A DNA stretch of 15,711 nucleotides, taken from contig JBBQUP010000081.1 of the NCBI GenBank assembly GCA_038212305.1, forward strand, positions 1 through 15,711, given 5' to 3'. Numbering within the stretch: position 1 is the first letter of the stretch; every line of letters begins with the position of its first letter. Both the position numbers and the translations under genes were made by a program. Shown here one piece after another: positions 1 through 7,097 of this stretch. Origin of the DNA: JBBQUP01 sp038212305 (GTDB lineage Bacteria; Bacteroidota; Bacteroidia; Bacteroidales; Marinilabiliaceae). Below the pieces are notes generated by a model. It ran no database searches, was not told the DNA's origin, and saw nothing but the letters and a program-made list of their open reading frames with translations.

Positions 1-242
1 ATACTGAACAACAAAAAGCATTTAACCAACTCGTAAATGAAGAAAAACTTTCAGCCGAAAAAACACAATCATTGATTGAAGATTATTTGTATGCCGAGAG
101 AGAACCGCTTCGAGATGAAATACTTGAATTGCTTGATGGAGAACAACCAACACTTTTAGAACGCAAAAAGACAGGCGATAGAATTTTGAAAAAGATATTG
201 AATTTTGTGGAAACTTTTATTAACGGAATAACAGGGAAATAA
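1..242 (+). CDS. hsdR: Type I restriction enzyme subunit R (HsdR), C-terminal end only
   Basis: This is the last 79 codons of a gene that starts before the window; the open frame begins at base 3 and stops at TAA 240-242. HsdR is the motor and nuclease subunit of type I restriction systems: it translocates DNA with ATP and cuts it when the HsdM/HsdS complex finds unmodified sites. The visible tail is charged and helical, with the segments YAEREPLRDEILELL and LLERKKTGDRILKKI followed by NFVETFINGI. This resembles the C-terminal helical domain of EcoR124-type R subunits. The helicase and nuclease domains are outside the window, so the call rests on the tail alone. The stop lies one base before the next start codon, so the Argonaute gene is very probably co-transcribed with it. 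Confidence 0.72.
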   Translation, partial: TEQQKAFNQLVNEEKLSAEKTQSLIEDYLYAEREPLRDEILELLDGEQPTLLERKKTGDRILKKILNFVETFINGITGK

Positions 243-243
243 T

Positions 244-2556
244 ATGCAAAAAATTGACAAAGACACCTTTTTGCGAAGTTTTAAAGTGCTTTCAAATCAA
301 TCCTTCGATTTGTTCCTTGGAGCAGGTGCGTCTATTTCTTCTGGCATTCATTCGGGTATCGATTTGGTTTGGCTTTTCAAACGAGAGTTGCTAAGTGTTA
401 GTGGAAAAATAAATGGCAAAAAATTTCAAGACCTAAAAGTTGAAGCCAATAAAAAAGTCATCCAAAACTACTTTGCAGAAGAAGATGCAAAGGCTTCAAA
501 TCCTTATTCTTACTATTTTGAAAAGTGCTATCCCGACCCGTTGGTAAGACAGGAATTCTTAACCAATATGGTAAGAGATAAAAAACCATCTATTGGCTTT
601 ATGTGTCTTTCAGTATTAGTAGGTCAGCAAAAATTGAATACCGTTTGGACAACCAACTTTGACGACCTAATTGAAAGAGCCATCAATAAATTAGATATAA
701 GTTGCCAAGTAGTTTCACCCGAAAATGCAAAATCGGTTAAAAATTTCAGAAATGATATTCCCACAGTTGTCAAACTTCACGGAGATTTCCGGTATAATGC
801 TTTGCAAAATACAGATGCAGAATTGCAGAAACTGGAAGATAACCTTCATCGTTATTTTATAGAGGCTTCTTCGCTAAGAGGTTTGCTAGTAGTCGGTTAT
901 TCAGGCAGTGATGAATCTATTTTGCAAACGCTTGAAAAAGCATTGGAGAAACCAAACGCATTTCCCAAAGGGTTAATTTGGTGCATTCCAAAAGATATTA
1001 CCCCAAGCAAAAGATTATCAAATATTATAGAAATAGCCAATGCTCAAAATCATCGTTCAGGCTTTATGGTTATTGATAGTTTTGATTATTTCCTACATGA
1101 ACTTTATACGGTTTGCGAATTAAAAAACGAACAAATTGATTCAATAGCCAAAGAACGATTTGAGCAAAAACAGTTTTTCAGACTTCCACAAAATCAATCG
1201 AATACAACACCTATTTTACTTAACGCAGTTAAAGCAACACATTTTCCTAAAACCATTTTCTCCACCAAGACAAAAATTAACGGAGAAGGCAAATGGAAAA
1301 AGCTAAGAGAAGTGTTAAAGGATTCAAACATAGTAGCCGCTTTCAGTAAAGGCGAAACTCTTTCACTTTTCGGAAATGAGAACGAAATAAAGGAAGTATT
1401 CAAAGATTATCTTACGGATGATATAAAACCGATTGATATTCAAGAGCATTTATTTCATCAGCCCGATTCATTTTACATTGGTATGTTATATGAGTTGATT
1501 GAAAAATCATTGGTGAATGATTTTGGTTTAGCACTTTTCGGCAGAGGCAGAAATACCAGGAAAGTATTTTCTGTCAATCACCCTTTAACACAAGAGGAAA
1601 TTAAAAGCATACCAAGTTGGTTAAATCTCAACATTCCAAAAGGCTATCAGGTTTTTGAAGCATTTGAGTTTAAAGTAGAATTTGTAAACAAAGATTTGTT
1701 TCTACTCATTTGTCCGACCATTCATATACAAACAATCACAGGCGATGAACCCGAGAGATTAACCGTTCAGAATATTACCAACATTATTACATCAAACCGT
1801 TGGAATAAAAAGTATGGCAAAAAAGTGAGCTTTTGGTTCAAAGAGTTGAAACGTAAAAAACCCGATTTGACTTTTCGATTAGGCGACTTTGAAATTAAAC
1901 TTTCTGACTATTACGCCACAGCGGCCCAAAAAATGGGTAATTTCTTTTGCTTCGACAGTTACGCAAAAGCAAAAGAACCGCTTATCTATTTTCATCATCA
2001 AGACGAATCGAAGCAATCCATTCACCCAATAAATGGTTTAAAAATATTAGGCCCTTTGGAAGAAAGTTTTGGAGCCAATGGCATTGCTTCAAAAATTCAA
2101 TTAGCAATAATTGCTCCTGACACGGGATTTGAAAAAGTAAAAACACATTTAGAGTCCTTACTAAATACAGTAATCCCAACAACTGAAAAAGAATACTTAA
2201 AAGATTATCCGGGTTTTGATGCTGTGTATAAAAAACACTTGGTAATTCCTACTTCTGCTCAAAGTGAATTTGTAGTAGTTATAAACAGTCAGGAAATCAT
2301 GAATTATTCAGCGATTCAATTTTACGAATTGATAAAAAGTAAGATTGATAAACTTGCAATAAAGAATTCTGAAATTGATTGTGTTGTGATTTACATTCCT
2401 AACGCTTGGAAATATTTCAGGGAACTAAAAAACGAGCAAACCTATTTTGACCTTCACGATTCATTGAAACTCTATGCAGTTAAGAAAGGTTTGCGACTTC
2501 AATTCATAGAAGACAAGTCAATTAATTATAGAGACCAAGCCAAAGTGAAATGGTAG
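244..2556 (+). CDS. SIR2-APAZ-MID part of a single-chain short prokaryotic Argonaute, ended by an in-frame TAG
   Basis: The predicted product has 770 residues. Residues 20-290 form a SIR2-like NADase domain: GAGAS at 26-30, TTNFDDLIERA at 136-146 with N138, LHGD at 178-181 with H179 as the likely catalytic base, and GYSGSD at 218-223. Residues about 310-575 fit the APAZ region, the counterpart of the Argonaute N and linker domains. Residues about 580-770 fit a MID domain: NGLKILGPL near 597, and DLHDSLKLYAVKKGL before Q753, the usual guide 5'-end pocket. In known SIR2-APAZ/Ago systems the Argonaute binds an RNA guide and senses invader DNA, and the SIR2 domain then destroys NAD+ to kill or arrest the cell. 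The reading frame continues past the TAG at 2554-2556 straight into a PIWI domain. The product is therefore a C-terminally truncated protein, unless the stop is read through or the PIWI half is made separately. The start ATG follows hsdR by one base. Confidence 0.85.
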   Translation: MQKIDKDTFLRSFKVLSNQSFDLFLGAGASISSGIHSGIDLVWLFKRELLSVSGKINGKKFQDLKVEANKKVIQNYFAEEDAKASNPYSYYFEKCYPDPLVRQEFLTNMVRDKKPSIGFMCLSVLVGQQKLNTVWTTNFDDLIERAINKLDISCQVVSPENAKSVKNFRNDIPTVVKLHGDFRYNALQNTDAELQKLEDNLHRYFIEASSLRGLLVVGYSGSDESILQTLEKALEKPNAFPKGLIWCIPKDITPSKRLSNIIEIANAQNHRSGFMVIDSFDYFLHELYTVCELKNEQIDSIAKERFEQKQFFRLPQNQSNTTPILLNAVKATHFPKTIFSTKTKINGEGKWKKLREVLKDSNIVAAFSKGETLSLFGNENEIKEVFKDYLTDDIKPIDIQEHLFHQPDSFYIGMLYELIEKSLVNDFGLALFGRGRNTRKVFSVNHPLTQEEIKSIPSWLNLNIPKGYQVFEAFEFKVEFVNKDLFLLICPTIHIQTITGDEPERLTVQNITNIITSNRWNKKYGKKVSFWFKELKRKKPDLTFRLGDFEIKLSDYYATAAQKMGNFFCFDSYAKAKEPLIYFHHQDESKQSIHPINGLKILGPLEESFGANGIASKIQLAIIAPDTGFEKVKTHLESLLNTVIPTTEKEYLKDYPGFDAVYKKHLVIPTSAQSEFVVVINSQEIMNYSAIQFYELIKSKIDKLAIKNSEIDCVVIYIPNAWKYFRELKNEQTYFDLHDSLKLYAVKKGLRLQFIEDKSINYRDQAKVKW

Positions 2557-2562
2557 CTTTCA

Positions 2563-3393
2563 TTGGGCATTTATGTGAAGTCAAACGGCACACCTTGGAA
2601 AGTAAAAACCGATAACACAGAAACCGCTTTTGTTGGTTTAGGTTATGCCGTTCGGCAAAATTCATGGAACAAAGTGGTTTTAGGAAGCAGTCAGATTTTA
2701 GATGGTAGTGGAAACGGTTTGCGTTTTTTACTACAACCAATTGAAAAACCAGTTTTCTATAACAAGAATCTTTTTATGAGCAAGGATGATGCTTTTCGCT
2801 TGGTAACAAATATTCGCAACACCTATCACAAAATAGACCCCGTAATTGGACTTAAGAAATTGGTGCTGCATAAGACAACTCACTACACCCGTGAAGAGAT
2901 GGATGGAATTTGTAATGCGCTTGAAGGCATTGACAATATTGAACTGTTGCAAATTCAACAGTTCAGTAATTGGAGAGCCATAAAACTTCGCATAAAACAA
3001 GATGGTAGCGGACATGAATTTGACGACTTTCCCATTGACAGAGGAACCATCATCCAATTAGACGAATTTAGTTTCTTGCTTTGGACACATGGTTTGGTTC
3101 AAAGCAACGAGTTCTCAAAACCATATTGTCAAGGAAAACGAGGCATCCCGACACCTTTACTGATAAAGAGATTTAGAGGAACAGACCCAATAGAAACGGT
3201 TGCAAATGATATTCTTAAACTCACTAAAATGAATTGGAATGGAGCAGAACTATATAAGACAATGCCAGTTACGATAGACTTTTCAAAAAGACTATCGGTA
3301 ATGGGAAAACAATTAGAAGAACTTGGCAATAAAGCTTATGATTTTAGATATTTTATCACTATTAACCGACAAGATTTATGTTTTGTCGGTTAA
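2563..3393 (+). CDS. PIWI domain of the short Argonaute, separated from its N-terminal part by an in-frame stop
   Basis: This frame is identical to that of the preceding gene; only the TAG at 2554-2556 interrupts it. Read through, the whole chain would be 1049 positions (244-3393). The segment begins LSLGIYVKSNGTPWKV, the standard entry into a PIWI domain. Further PIWI-like blocks are AFVGLGYAV, KKLVLHKTTHYTREEM and RGIPTPLLIKRF. The acidic DEDX tetrad of slicing Argonautes is not apparent; for example, the first Asp position reads VGLGY. This fits short Argonautes, which are catalytically dead. The only nearby starts are TTG 2563 and GTG 2575, and neither has a clear ribosome site, so independent translation is doubtful and reinitiation after the TAG is only possible. 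The protein probably once ended near YDFRYFI; the last 11 residues are encoded by an inverted repeat. The domain call is good, but the expression status is uncertain. Confidence 0.75.
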   Translation: MGIYVKSNGTPWKVKTDNTETAFVGLGYAVRQNSWNKVVLGSSQILDGSGNGLRFLLQPIEKPVFYNKNLFMSKDDAFRLVTNIRNTYHKIDPVIGLKKLVLHKTTHYTREEMDGICNALEGIDNIELLQIQQFSNWRAIKLRIKQDGSGHEFDDFPIDRGTIIQLDEFSFLLWTHGLVQSNEFSKPYCQGKRGIPTPLLIKRFRGTDPIETVANDILKLTKMNWNGAELYKTMPVTIDFSKRLSVMGKQLEELGNKAYDFRYFITINRQDLCFVG

Positions 3394-3401
3394 TAGTGAT
3401 A
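3354..3401. repeat. Perfect 19-bp inverted repeat with a 10-base loop
   Basis: The left arm 3354-3372 (TATCACTATTAACCGACAA) is exactly the reverse complement of the right arm 3383-3401; the loop is 3373-3382. The stop codon of the PIWI frame (TAA 3391-3393) lies in the right arm. Neither strand has a T-run after the stem, so it does not look like a normal intrinsic terminator. It sits exactly where Argonaute homology ends and a truncated NTPase frame begins, so it may mark a rearrangement junction. Confidence 0.9.
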
Positions 3402-4562
3402 GATAATAAAGAAAGATTAGTTTACAAAAGTGATAACAATATTAATAATTTTAGATTCCGCTCTAATGATGAGCTATCTACCGATGCTTTTATTAAAAGT
3501 TTAGATTTTAACGATTTAATTTAACGAATACTAAAAAGGTTATTTATAGTTGACACATCAAATAGCTTCAACGCAAAAACACCTGATGACTTAATTAGGG
3601 GTAAAAGAGTTGCTAACGAAAGTTATTTCAACAGATATTTTAATCTTCAATTGTCGAATTTTGACATTCAAGAATATGTGTTTGAAAGCTTCATAAATGA
3701 GAATTCTTCTTTAGAAAATGAAGACATTTTAAAAAATATTCAAGCAAAAAGGCAATTATTTCAATTTCTAAACTGGGTTAAAATAAAAAGCAAAGGTTGT
3801 AATGAAGATAAGCAACAGAATATCATTGAGTCCATTTTAATTTATTCAAAAAACTTACAGCACAAAGAAGGTATGTTTTTGGGCATTGGTTCTGATTTAA
3901 TAACAGTATTACATTATGCTTCTGATATGTTATACAATATTAACGATATTGAAATTAGAAGAAAACTTATCCTATCTTATTTAGAATCTAACGAAAATTT
4001 TTCTTCATTCTTTTTGAGTGATAGAATATTATATGCTAACGAACAATCAGAAAACGGTAAGTTATATTCAAATAACGAGTGGTTTTATCTTTTCAAATTC
4101 GACAAAGCGAGTGACTTGGAATTTATCGAAAAAATAATTTCTAAAAGAAACTTAATTGCAAAAGAACTTTTTGACAAAATTATAACTGATAGCGAATTTT
4201 TAGCCGAAGACGAAATTGAATTAGTATTAGATATTGTCTATAGAAATTATAAAGAACATTACGAGGCAAATTTTAATAAACTCATTGAGAAAGACCACGA
4301 TTTAGTTAAATATGTTTGGTTATCTATCAAACGTAGTTGGATGACTTCTAACAGTAGAGTTGGATATCAACTTGCCGAATATCAACTTTATCCTGGTTTA
4401 GATAAGGAGGTATTAAAAAGCAGATTAGATATTCTTAAAATAGCTGATTTTGATGAAAATGAGAATAAAGTGATAGCTCTTTTTAACAAAGCATATGAAG
4501 ATGGATTTGAAGAAAAAAAATACTACGATATAGAAACACTTGAAGAAATAGGAAGATGGTAA
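3366..4562 (+). pseudogene. 5'-truncated KAP-like P-loop NTPase remnant with an in-frame stop
   Basis: One frame is open from 3366 to the stop at 4560-4562 except for a single TAA at 3522-3524. Before the TAA it reads DNKERLVYKSDNN through SLDFNDLI, and after it RILKRLFIVDTSN and then GKRVANESYFNRYFNLQL near 3615-3655. That block resembles the KRI..PxYFxRYF segment that follows the ATPase core in KAP-family NTPases, which are common in Bacteroidota defence islands. The Walker A and B regions that should lie upstream are missing; instead the frame emerges from the inverted repeat at the Argonaute 3' end. The remaining C-terminal part is helical, charged and without membrane segments. A gene caller would place the start at TTG 3651, which is inside the conserved block and therefore not a natural start. 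The remnant is almost certainly non-functional; the family assignment is moderate. Confidence 0.55.
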
Positions 4563-5033
4563 AAAACCTACCGCCAATAAATAGTACTATGAGCGGTCTG
4601 TAAAACCCAGCGACTAGTCCCGGTTGAACTACATCCCGGTCAAAATTTAACCTGTGCACTTATCGAGGGGTTTGCCTGTTTATGCGAAAGGTATTTATTG
4701 AGAGTTTAGTTGAAGAAGGTGCCGTTTTCGGTATTTGTATATTGTAACACGTTATAAAAAGAGTGCTGTTATGCGCAAAACCTCCAGTTTGGGGTATACA
4801 ATTCTATTCTTCAGGTTAATGAAGTTATTTTGGGTTTTGTATGTTATTGTAATAGCGTTAAAAGTAACGACGGCAGATGCTGGCTTGGCGACCTGATTCG
4901 TGGAACGCTTTTTATTACCTGCATGGTTCCTTGGTTGCAAACTCGGCATTTATGTGCATCAAAGCCCGTAATCCGTTTCTGAATAGTTTACGGTAACATT
5001 TTAGCCGAAGCAATTGGATTAGAGAAAATATGA
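4563..5033. other. Non-coding remnant region of the defence island, no gene recognised
   Basis: Roughly 470 bases with frequent stops in all frames. Its somewhat higher GC, for example around 4600-4690 and 4870-4970, contrasts with the AT-rich genes to the left. The longest minus-strand frame (4752-4949) has no recognisable motif. No RNA gene, terminator or clear repeat was found. It is probably eroded accessory DNA between the NTPase remnant and the transposase stub. Confidence 0.4.
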
Positions 5034-5282
5034 GCTAAAAGTTTAAGGTTTAATGAATGGTTAAATAAAATCGAACATTATTAACAAAAAAATTACACTC
5101 AACATCTTAATTATTTGCGAAACGAAGCTAGTCGAATATTAACACTCAAAATAGATGCCGAGGATAGAGTGAGAACGGAAAACACGATTACAATCGCGAA
5201 AAACATGCTTTCGAAAGGAATGAAAATAACTTTGATTATTGAAATAACTAGTTTGTCAAATGCCGAAATAGAGAAGCTTTAA
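5034..5282 (+). pseudogene. C-terminal stub of a PD-(D/E)XK (Rpn-type) transposase/nuclease
   Basis: The frame is open between TGA 5031-5033 and TAA 5280-5282 and has no plausible start. Its end reads ENTITIAKNMLSKGMKITLI, then IEITSLSNAEIEKL. This matches the very typical C-terminal pattern of Rpn/PD-(D/E)XK family transposase-like proteins, in which an amphipathic stretch with AK..L..G is followed by a helix-turn-helix-like TGLS..EI..L. The nuclease core with its acidic residues is absent, so this is a fossil. Family members are often scattered as decayed copies in Bacteroidota genomes. It lies 5 bases before the tail-to-tail DUF4268 gene and marks the right limit of the disturbed region. 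Confidence 0.5.
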
Positions 5283-5286
5283 ACCC

Positions 5287-5757
5287 CTAATTATCACCCA
5301 GCTCATCGTATTTCAAAAAGTCTTTGACCTCTAAAAAAGCGGTTTCCATTCGTATCATGCGATCAATTAAAAAATACATCACATCGGGCCAGCATTCCTG
5401 ATTGTAAATATCTGCAGGCATACTAGTGTAAACCCTGCAAGCGTGGTTTTTGTCGTCTTTCATAAAGGTGAGGTTCCACTTCAATGGCATTCCAAAAGCG
5501 GTTTCGAAGAGCGACTTGCAGGCTTCGAGTTTCCAGAAAAGTTTCAATCGACGATCTTCGCTCGAATGGTTAATTTCGAGTGCCACCATGGCGTATTCGC
5601 GATTCACATCAAACCGCAAGTCAAGCCCTTTAATGCCTGTATTGTCTAATATCCACTTTTTTTCGCGACCTTTTTGACTGGGTAAACGTCGGGTGCGGCT
5701 TTCCAGCTTTTTCCAAAATTCGAGCCGTGTGGCTTTTGAATCATCTTTTGAATACAT
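5287..5757 (-). CDS. DUF4268 domain-containing protein
   Basis: The product has 156 residues, soluble and without a signal peptide, and matches the length and layout of stand-alone DUF4268 proteins common in Bacteroidota. Diagnostic features are the N-terminal MYSKDDSKATRLEFWKKLES, a central GLDLRFDV..EYAMVALEINH strand pair, the KLFWKLEACKSLFE helix, and a C-terminal NQECWPDVMYFLIDRMIRME. The fold is predicted to be related to restriction-nuclease-like proteins in some architectures, but no catalytic motif is evident here and the function is unknown. The gene starts 2 bases after the stop of the small membrane protein gene on the same strand, so the two form an operon. It ends 5 bases from the transposase stub. 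Confidence 0.85.
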   Translation of the reverse strand: MYSKDDSKATRLEFWKKLESRTRRLPSQKGREKKWILDNTGIKGLDLRFDVNREYAMVALEINHSSEDRRLKLFWKLEACKSLFETAFGMPLKWNLTFMKDDKNHACRVYTSMPADIYNQECWPDVMYFLIDRMIRMETAFLEVKDFLKYDELGDN

Positions 5758-5759
5758 AG

Positions 5760-5927
5760 TTAATTTTTCTTAGGCCAAACAATCAAGTAAAACAAAATGG
5801 CGCATCCTGCACCAATCAACAATAAACTAATAATCTCCGAAATTCCTCGTGCCGAGTGCATCATGCCAAAACCCAAAATCACCATTAAAACGGCAGTAAT
5901 GCCCAATTTTTGTCGTATTCCACTCAT
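5760..5927 (-). CDS. Small two-helix membrane protein, unknown function
   Basis: A 55-residue frame beginning MSGIRQKLGITAV and ending LIVWPKKN. Hydrophobic segments at about residues 9-23 and 32-50 predict two membrane helices, with short basic ends (RQK at the N terminus, KK at the C terminus) that suggest both termini face the cytoplasm. It is below the usual size cut-off of gene finders. Support for it as a real gene comes from its composition, its clean frame, and the 2-base gap to the DUF4268 start downstream. No RBS is seen, which is normal in Bacteroidota. It has no recognisable family. Confidence 0.72.
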   Translation of the reverse strand: MSGIRQKLGITAVLMVILGFGMMHSARGISEIISLLLIGAGCAILFYLIVWPKKN

Positions 5928-6242
5928 ATCGTATTTTCAATATTTAGTTTTTAGCACTTCTATTCTAGCCCAATGAATTACAAACCTACAAAAATATGGA
6001 ACTTGAGCCAAGTAAAGCTCACCAACTATAATTGGAATTACCGAATGTAAAGATAATAATGAGTTTCCAGAGGATTGTATGCATCTAAAGTATTTTATAT
6101 CACAGTCTTAGCCTATCGACATGTTGTTCGATGGAAATTTTGAATTTTTTTAGAGCGTCCCAGTATCGAAGTCAAGTAGGTGAAAAGATCTTCCTATCTC
6201 TTTTTCTTCCTATCTTTCCCACTTATTATCTTTACATTTTAA
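5928..6242. other. Divergent intergenic region between the membrane protein operon and truA
   Basis: About 315 bases between two divergently transcribed units. Apart from the weak minus-strand -7 element, nothing specific was found. There is no clear -33/-7 pair for truA and no RNA gene. Plus-strand frames here run into truA out of frame and are not supported. Confidence 0.4.
5989..5996 (-). promoter_or_regulatory. Possible Bacteroidota -7 element for the small membrane protein/DUF4268 operon
   Basis: On the minus strand the bases read TATTTTTG, an exact match to the Bacteroidota TAnnTTTG element, about 60 bases ahead of the start codon at 5927. No good -33 TTTG box is present at the usual spacing, so the call is weak. 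Confidence 0.25.
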
Positions 6243-7046
6243 ATGAGGTACTTTTTTCACATAGCATTTGTTGGATCCAACTACTCTGGATGGCAGAAAC
6301 TGCCTGGGATTGTCAGCATTCAGCAAACGCTCGAAGATGCATTAACTTCGATTTTAAAAACGCCCGTTGCCATAGTTGGATGTGGCCGTACCGATGCACA
6401 GGTTCATGCATCGCAGTACTTTTTTCATGCTGACATTGAATCGCCTTGGGATTATGACTTATTGTATCGTATCAATAAACGACTGCCGTCCGATATTGCC
6501 TTGTTCGACATAATCCCCATGGAAGGATTGCCTCATGCGCGATTCGATGGCACTCAGCGGCAGTACGACTATTTTTTCCACACCTACAAAGATCCGTTTT
6601 TGGCCGGATTTAGTTCGTGCTACTTACTTAAAAATCTCGATGTTGATAGCATGTCTCAAGCAGTGGCTATATTCCCAAACTATAACGACTATTTTGCGTT
6701 GTGTAAAAGCCCAACTCAAAACGAACACACTATTTGCCACGTTTCCAAAACATCGCTTTTCATGAATAAAGCAGGTGATCGGTTTCATTTTCAAATTTCA
6801 TCCAATCGTTTTTTAAGGGGGATGATTCGCATTATTATAGCCAAATTACTCGAGATTGGCGAAGGAAAGTTATCGGTTAAGCAGTTCGAACAATTATTAA
6901 TTGAGAAAAAAGCCGCCGAAAACATTAAGCTCGCATTGCCACAAGGCCTTTATCTTTCTAAAATTACCTATCCCTATTTAGATATCCCCATGCGAACCGA
7001 TTTTGTGAGTAGTCGATTAGGGATCGATGGCAATTTCGCATGGTGA
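6243..7046 (+). CDS. truA: tRNA pseudouridine(38-40) synthase TruA
   Basis: The product has 267 residues, the normal length for TruA, which isomerises uridines 38-40 in the anticodon arm of many tRNAs. The N-terminal YFFHIAFVGSNYSGWQ is the standard TruA start. The catalytic loop reads GCGRTDAQVHA (residues 47-57) with the nucleophile Asp at D51; most family members have GAGRTDAGVHA, so two glycine/alanine positions differ. The second domain shows RFDGTQRQYDYF, SSNRFLRGMIRIIIAKLLEIG (the RNA-binding and dimer region) and a C-terminal LPQGLYLSKITYPY. The ATG at 6243 places the conserved start strand directly at the N terminus. The gene is convergent with the kinase gene that ends 51 bases away, and no terminator hairpin is obvious between them. 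Confidence 0.93.
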   Translation: MRYFFHIAFVGSNYSGWQKLPGIVSIQQTLEDALTSILKTPVAIVGCGRTDAQVHASQYFFHADIESPWDYDLLYRINKRLPSDIALFDIIPMEGLPHARFDGTQRQYDYFFHTYKDPFLAGFSSCYLLKNLDVDSMSQAVAIFPNYNDYFALCKSPTQNEHTICHVSKTSLFMNKAGDRFHFQISSNRFLRGMIRIIIAKLLEIGEGKLSVKQFEQLLIEKKAAENIKLALPQGLYLSKITYPYLDIPMRTDFVSSRLGIDGNFAW

Positions 7047-7097
7047 GCGTAGTGGGTTGAATGAAAACAGGAATCCCATCGAAAACAGTATCCCTAT

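Noticed and set aside
3354..3401. Intrinsic terminator for the Argonaute gene
   Set aside because: The stem is perfect and long but AT-rich, starts inside the coding frame, and neither strand has a T-run after it.
3651..4562. Complete 303-residue protein starting at TTG 3651
   Set aside because: The conserved YFNRYF block begins upstream of 3651 in the same frame, so the TTG is internal to a truncated gene.
4743..4780. Integron attC-like site (TGTAACACGTTAT ... GTTATGCGC)
   Set aside because: The core sites do not fit the RYYYAAC/GTTRRRY pairs, no folded cassette-end structure was found, and there is no integrase in the window.
4752..4949. 65-residue minus-strand frame
   Set aside because: No family motif, low-information composition, and surrounded by eroded DNA; most likely chance.
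6131..6433. 100-residue plus-strand frame before truA
   Set aside because: It overlaps the well-supported truA in another frame and has no protein-like motifs.
7047..7097. Bidirectional terminator between truA and the hybrid kinase
   Set aside because: I found no stem with a T-run on either strand in these 51 bases.
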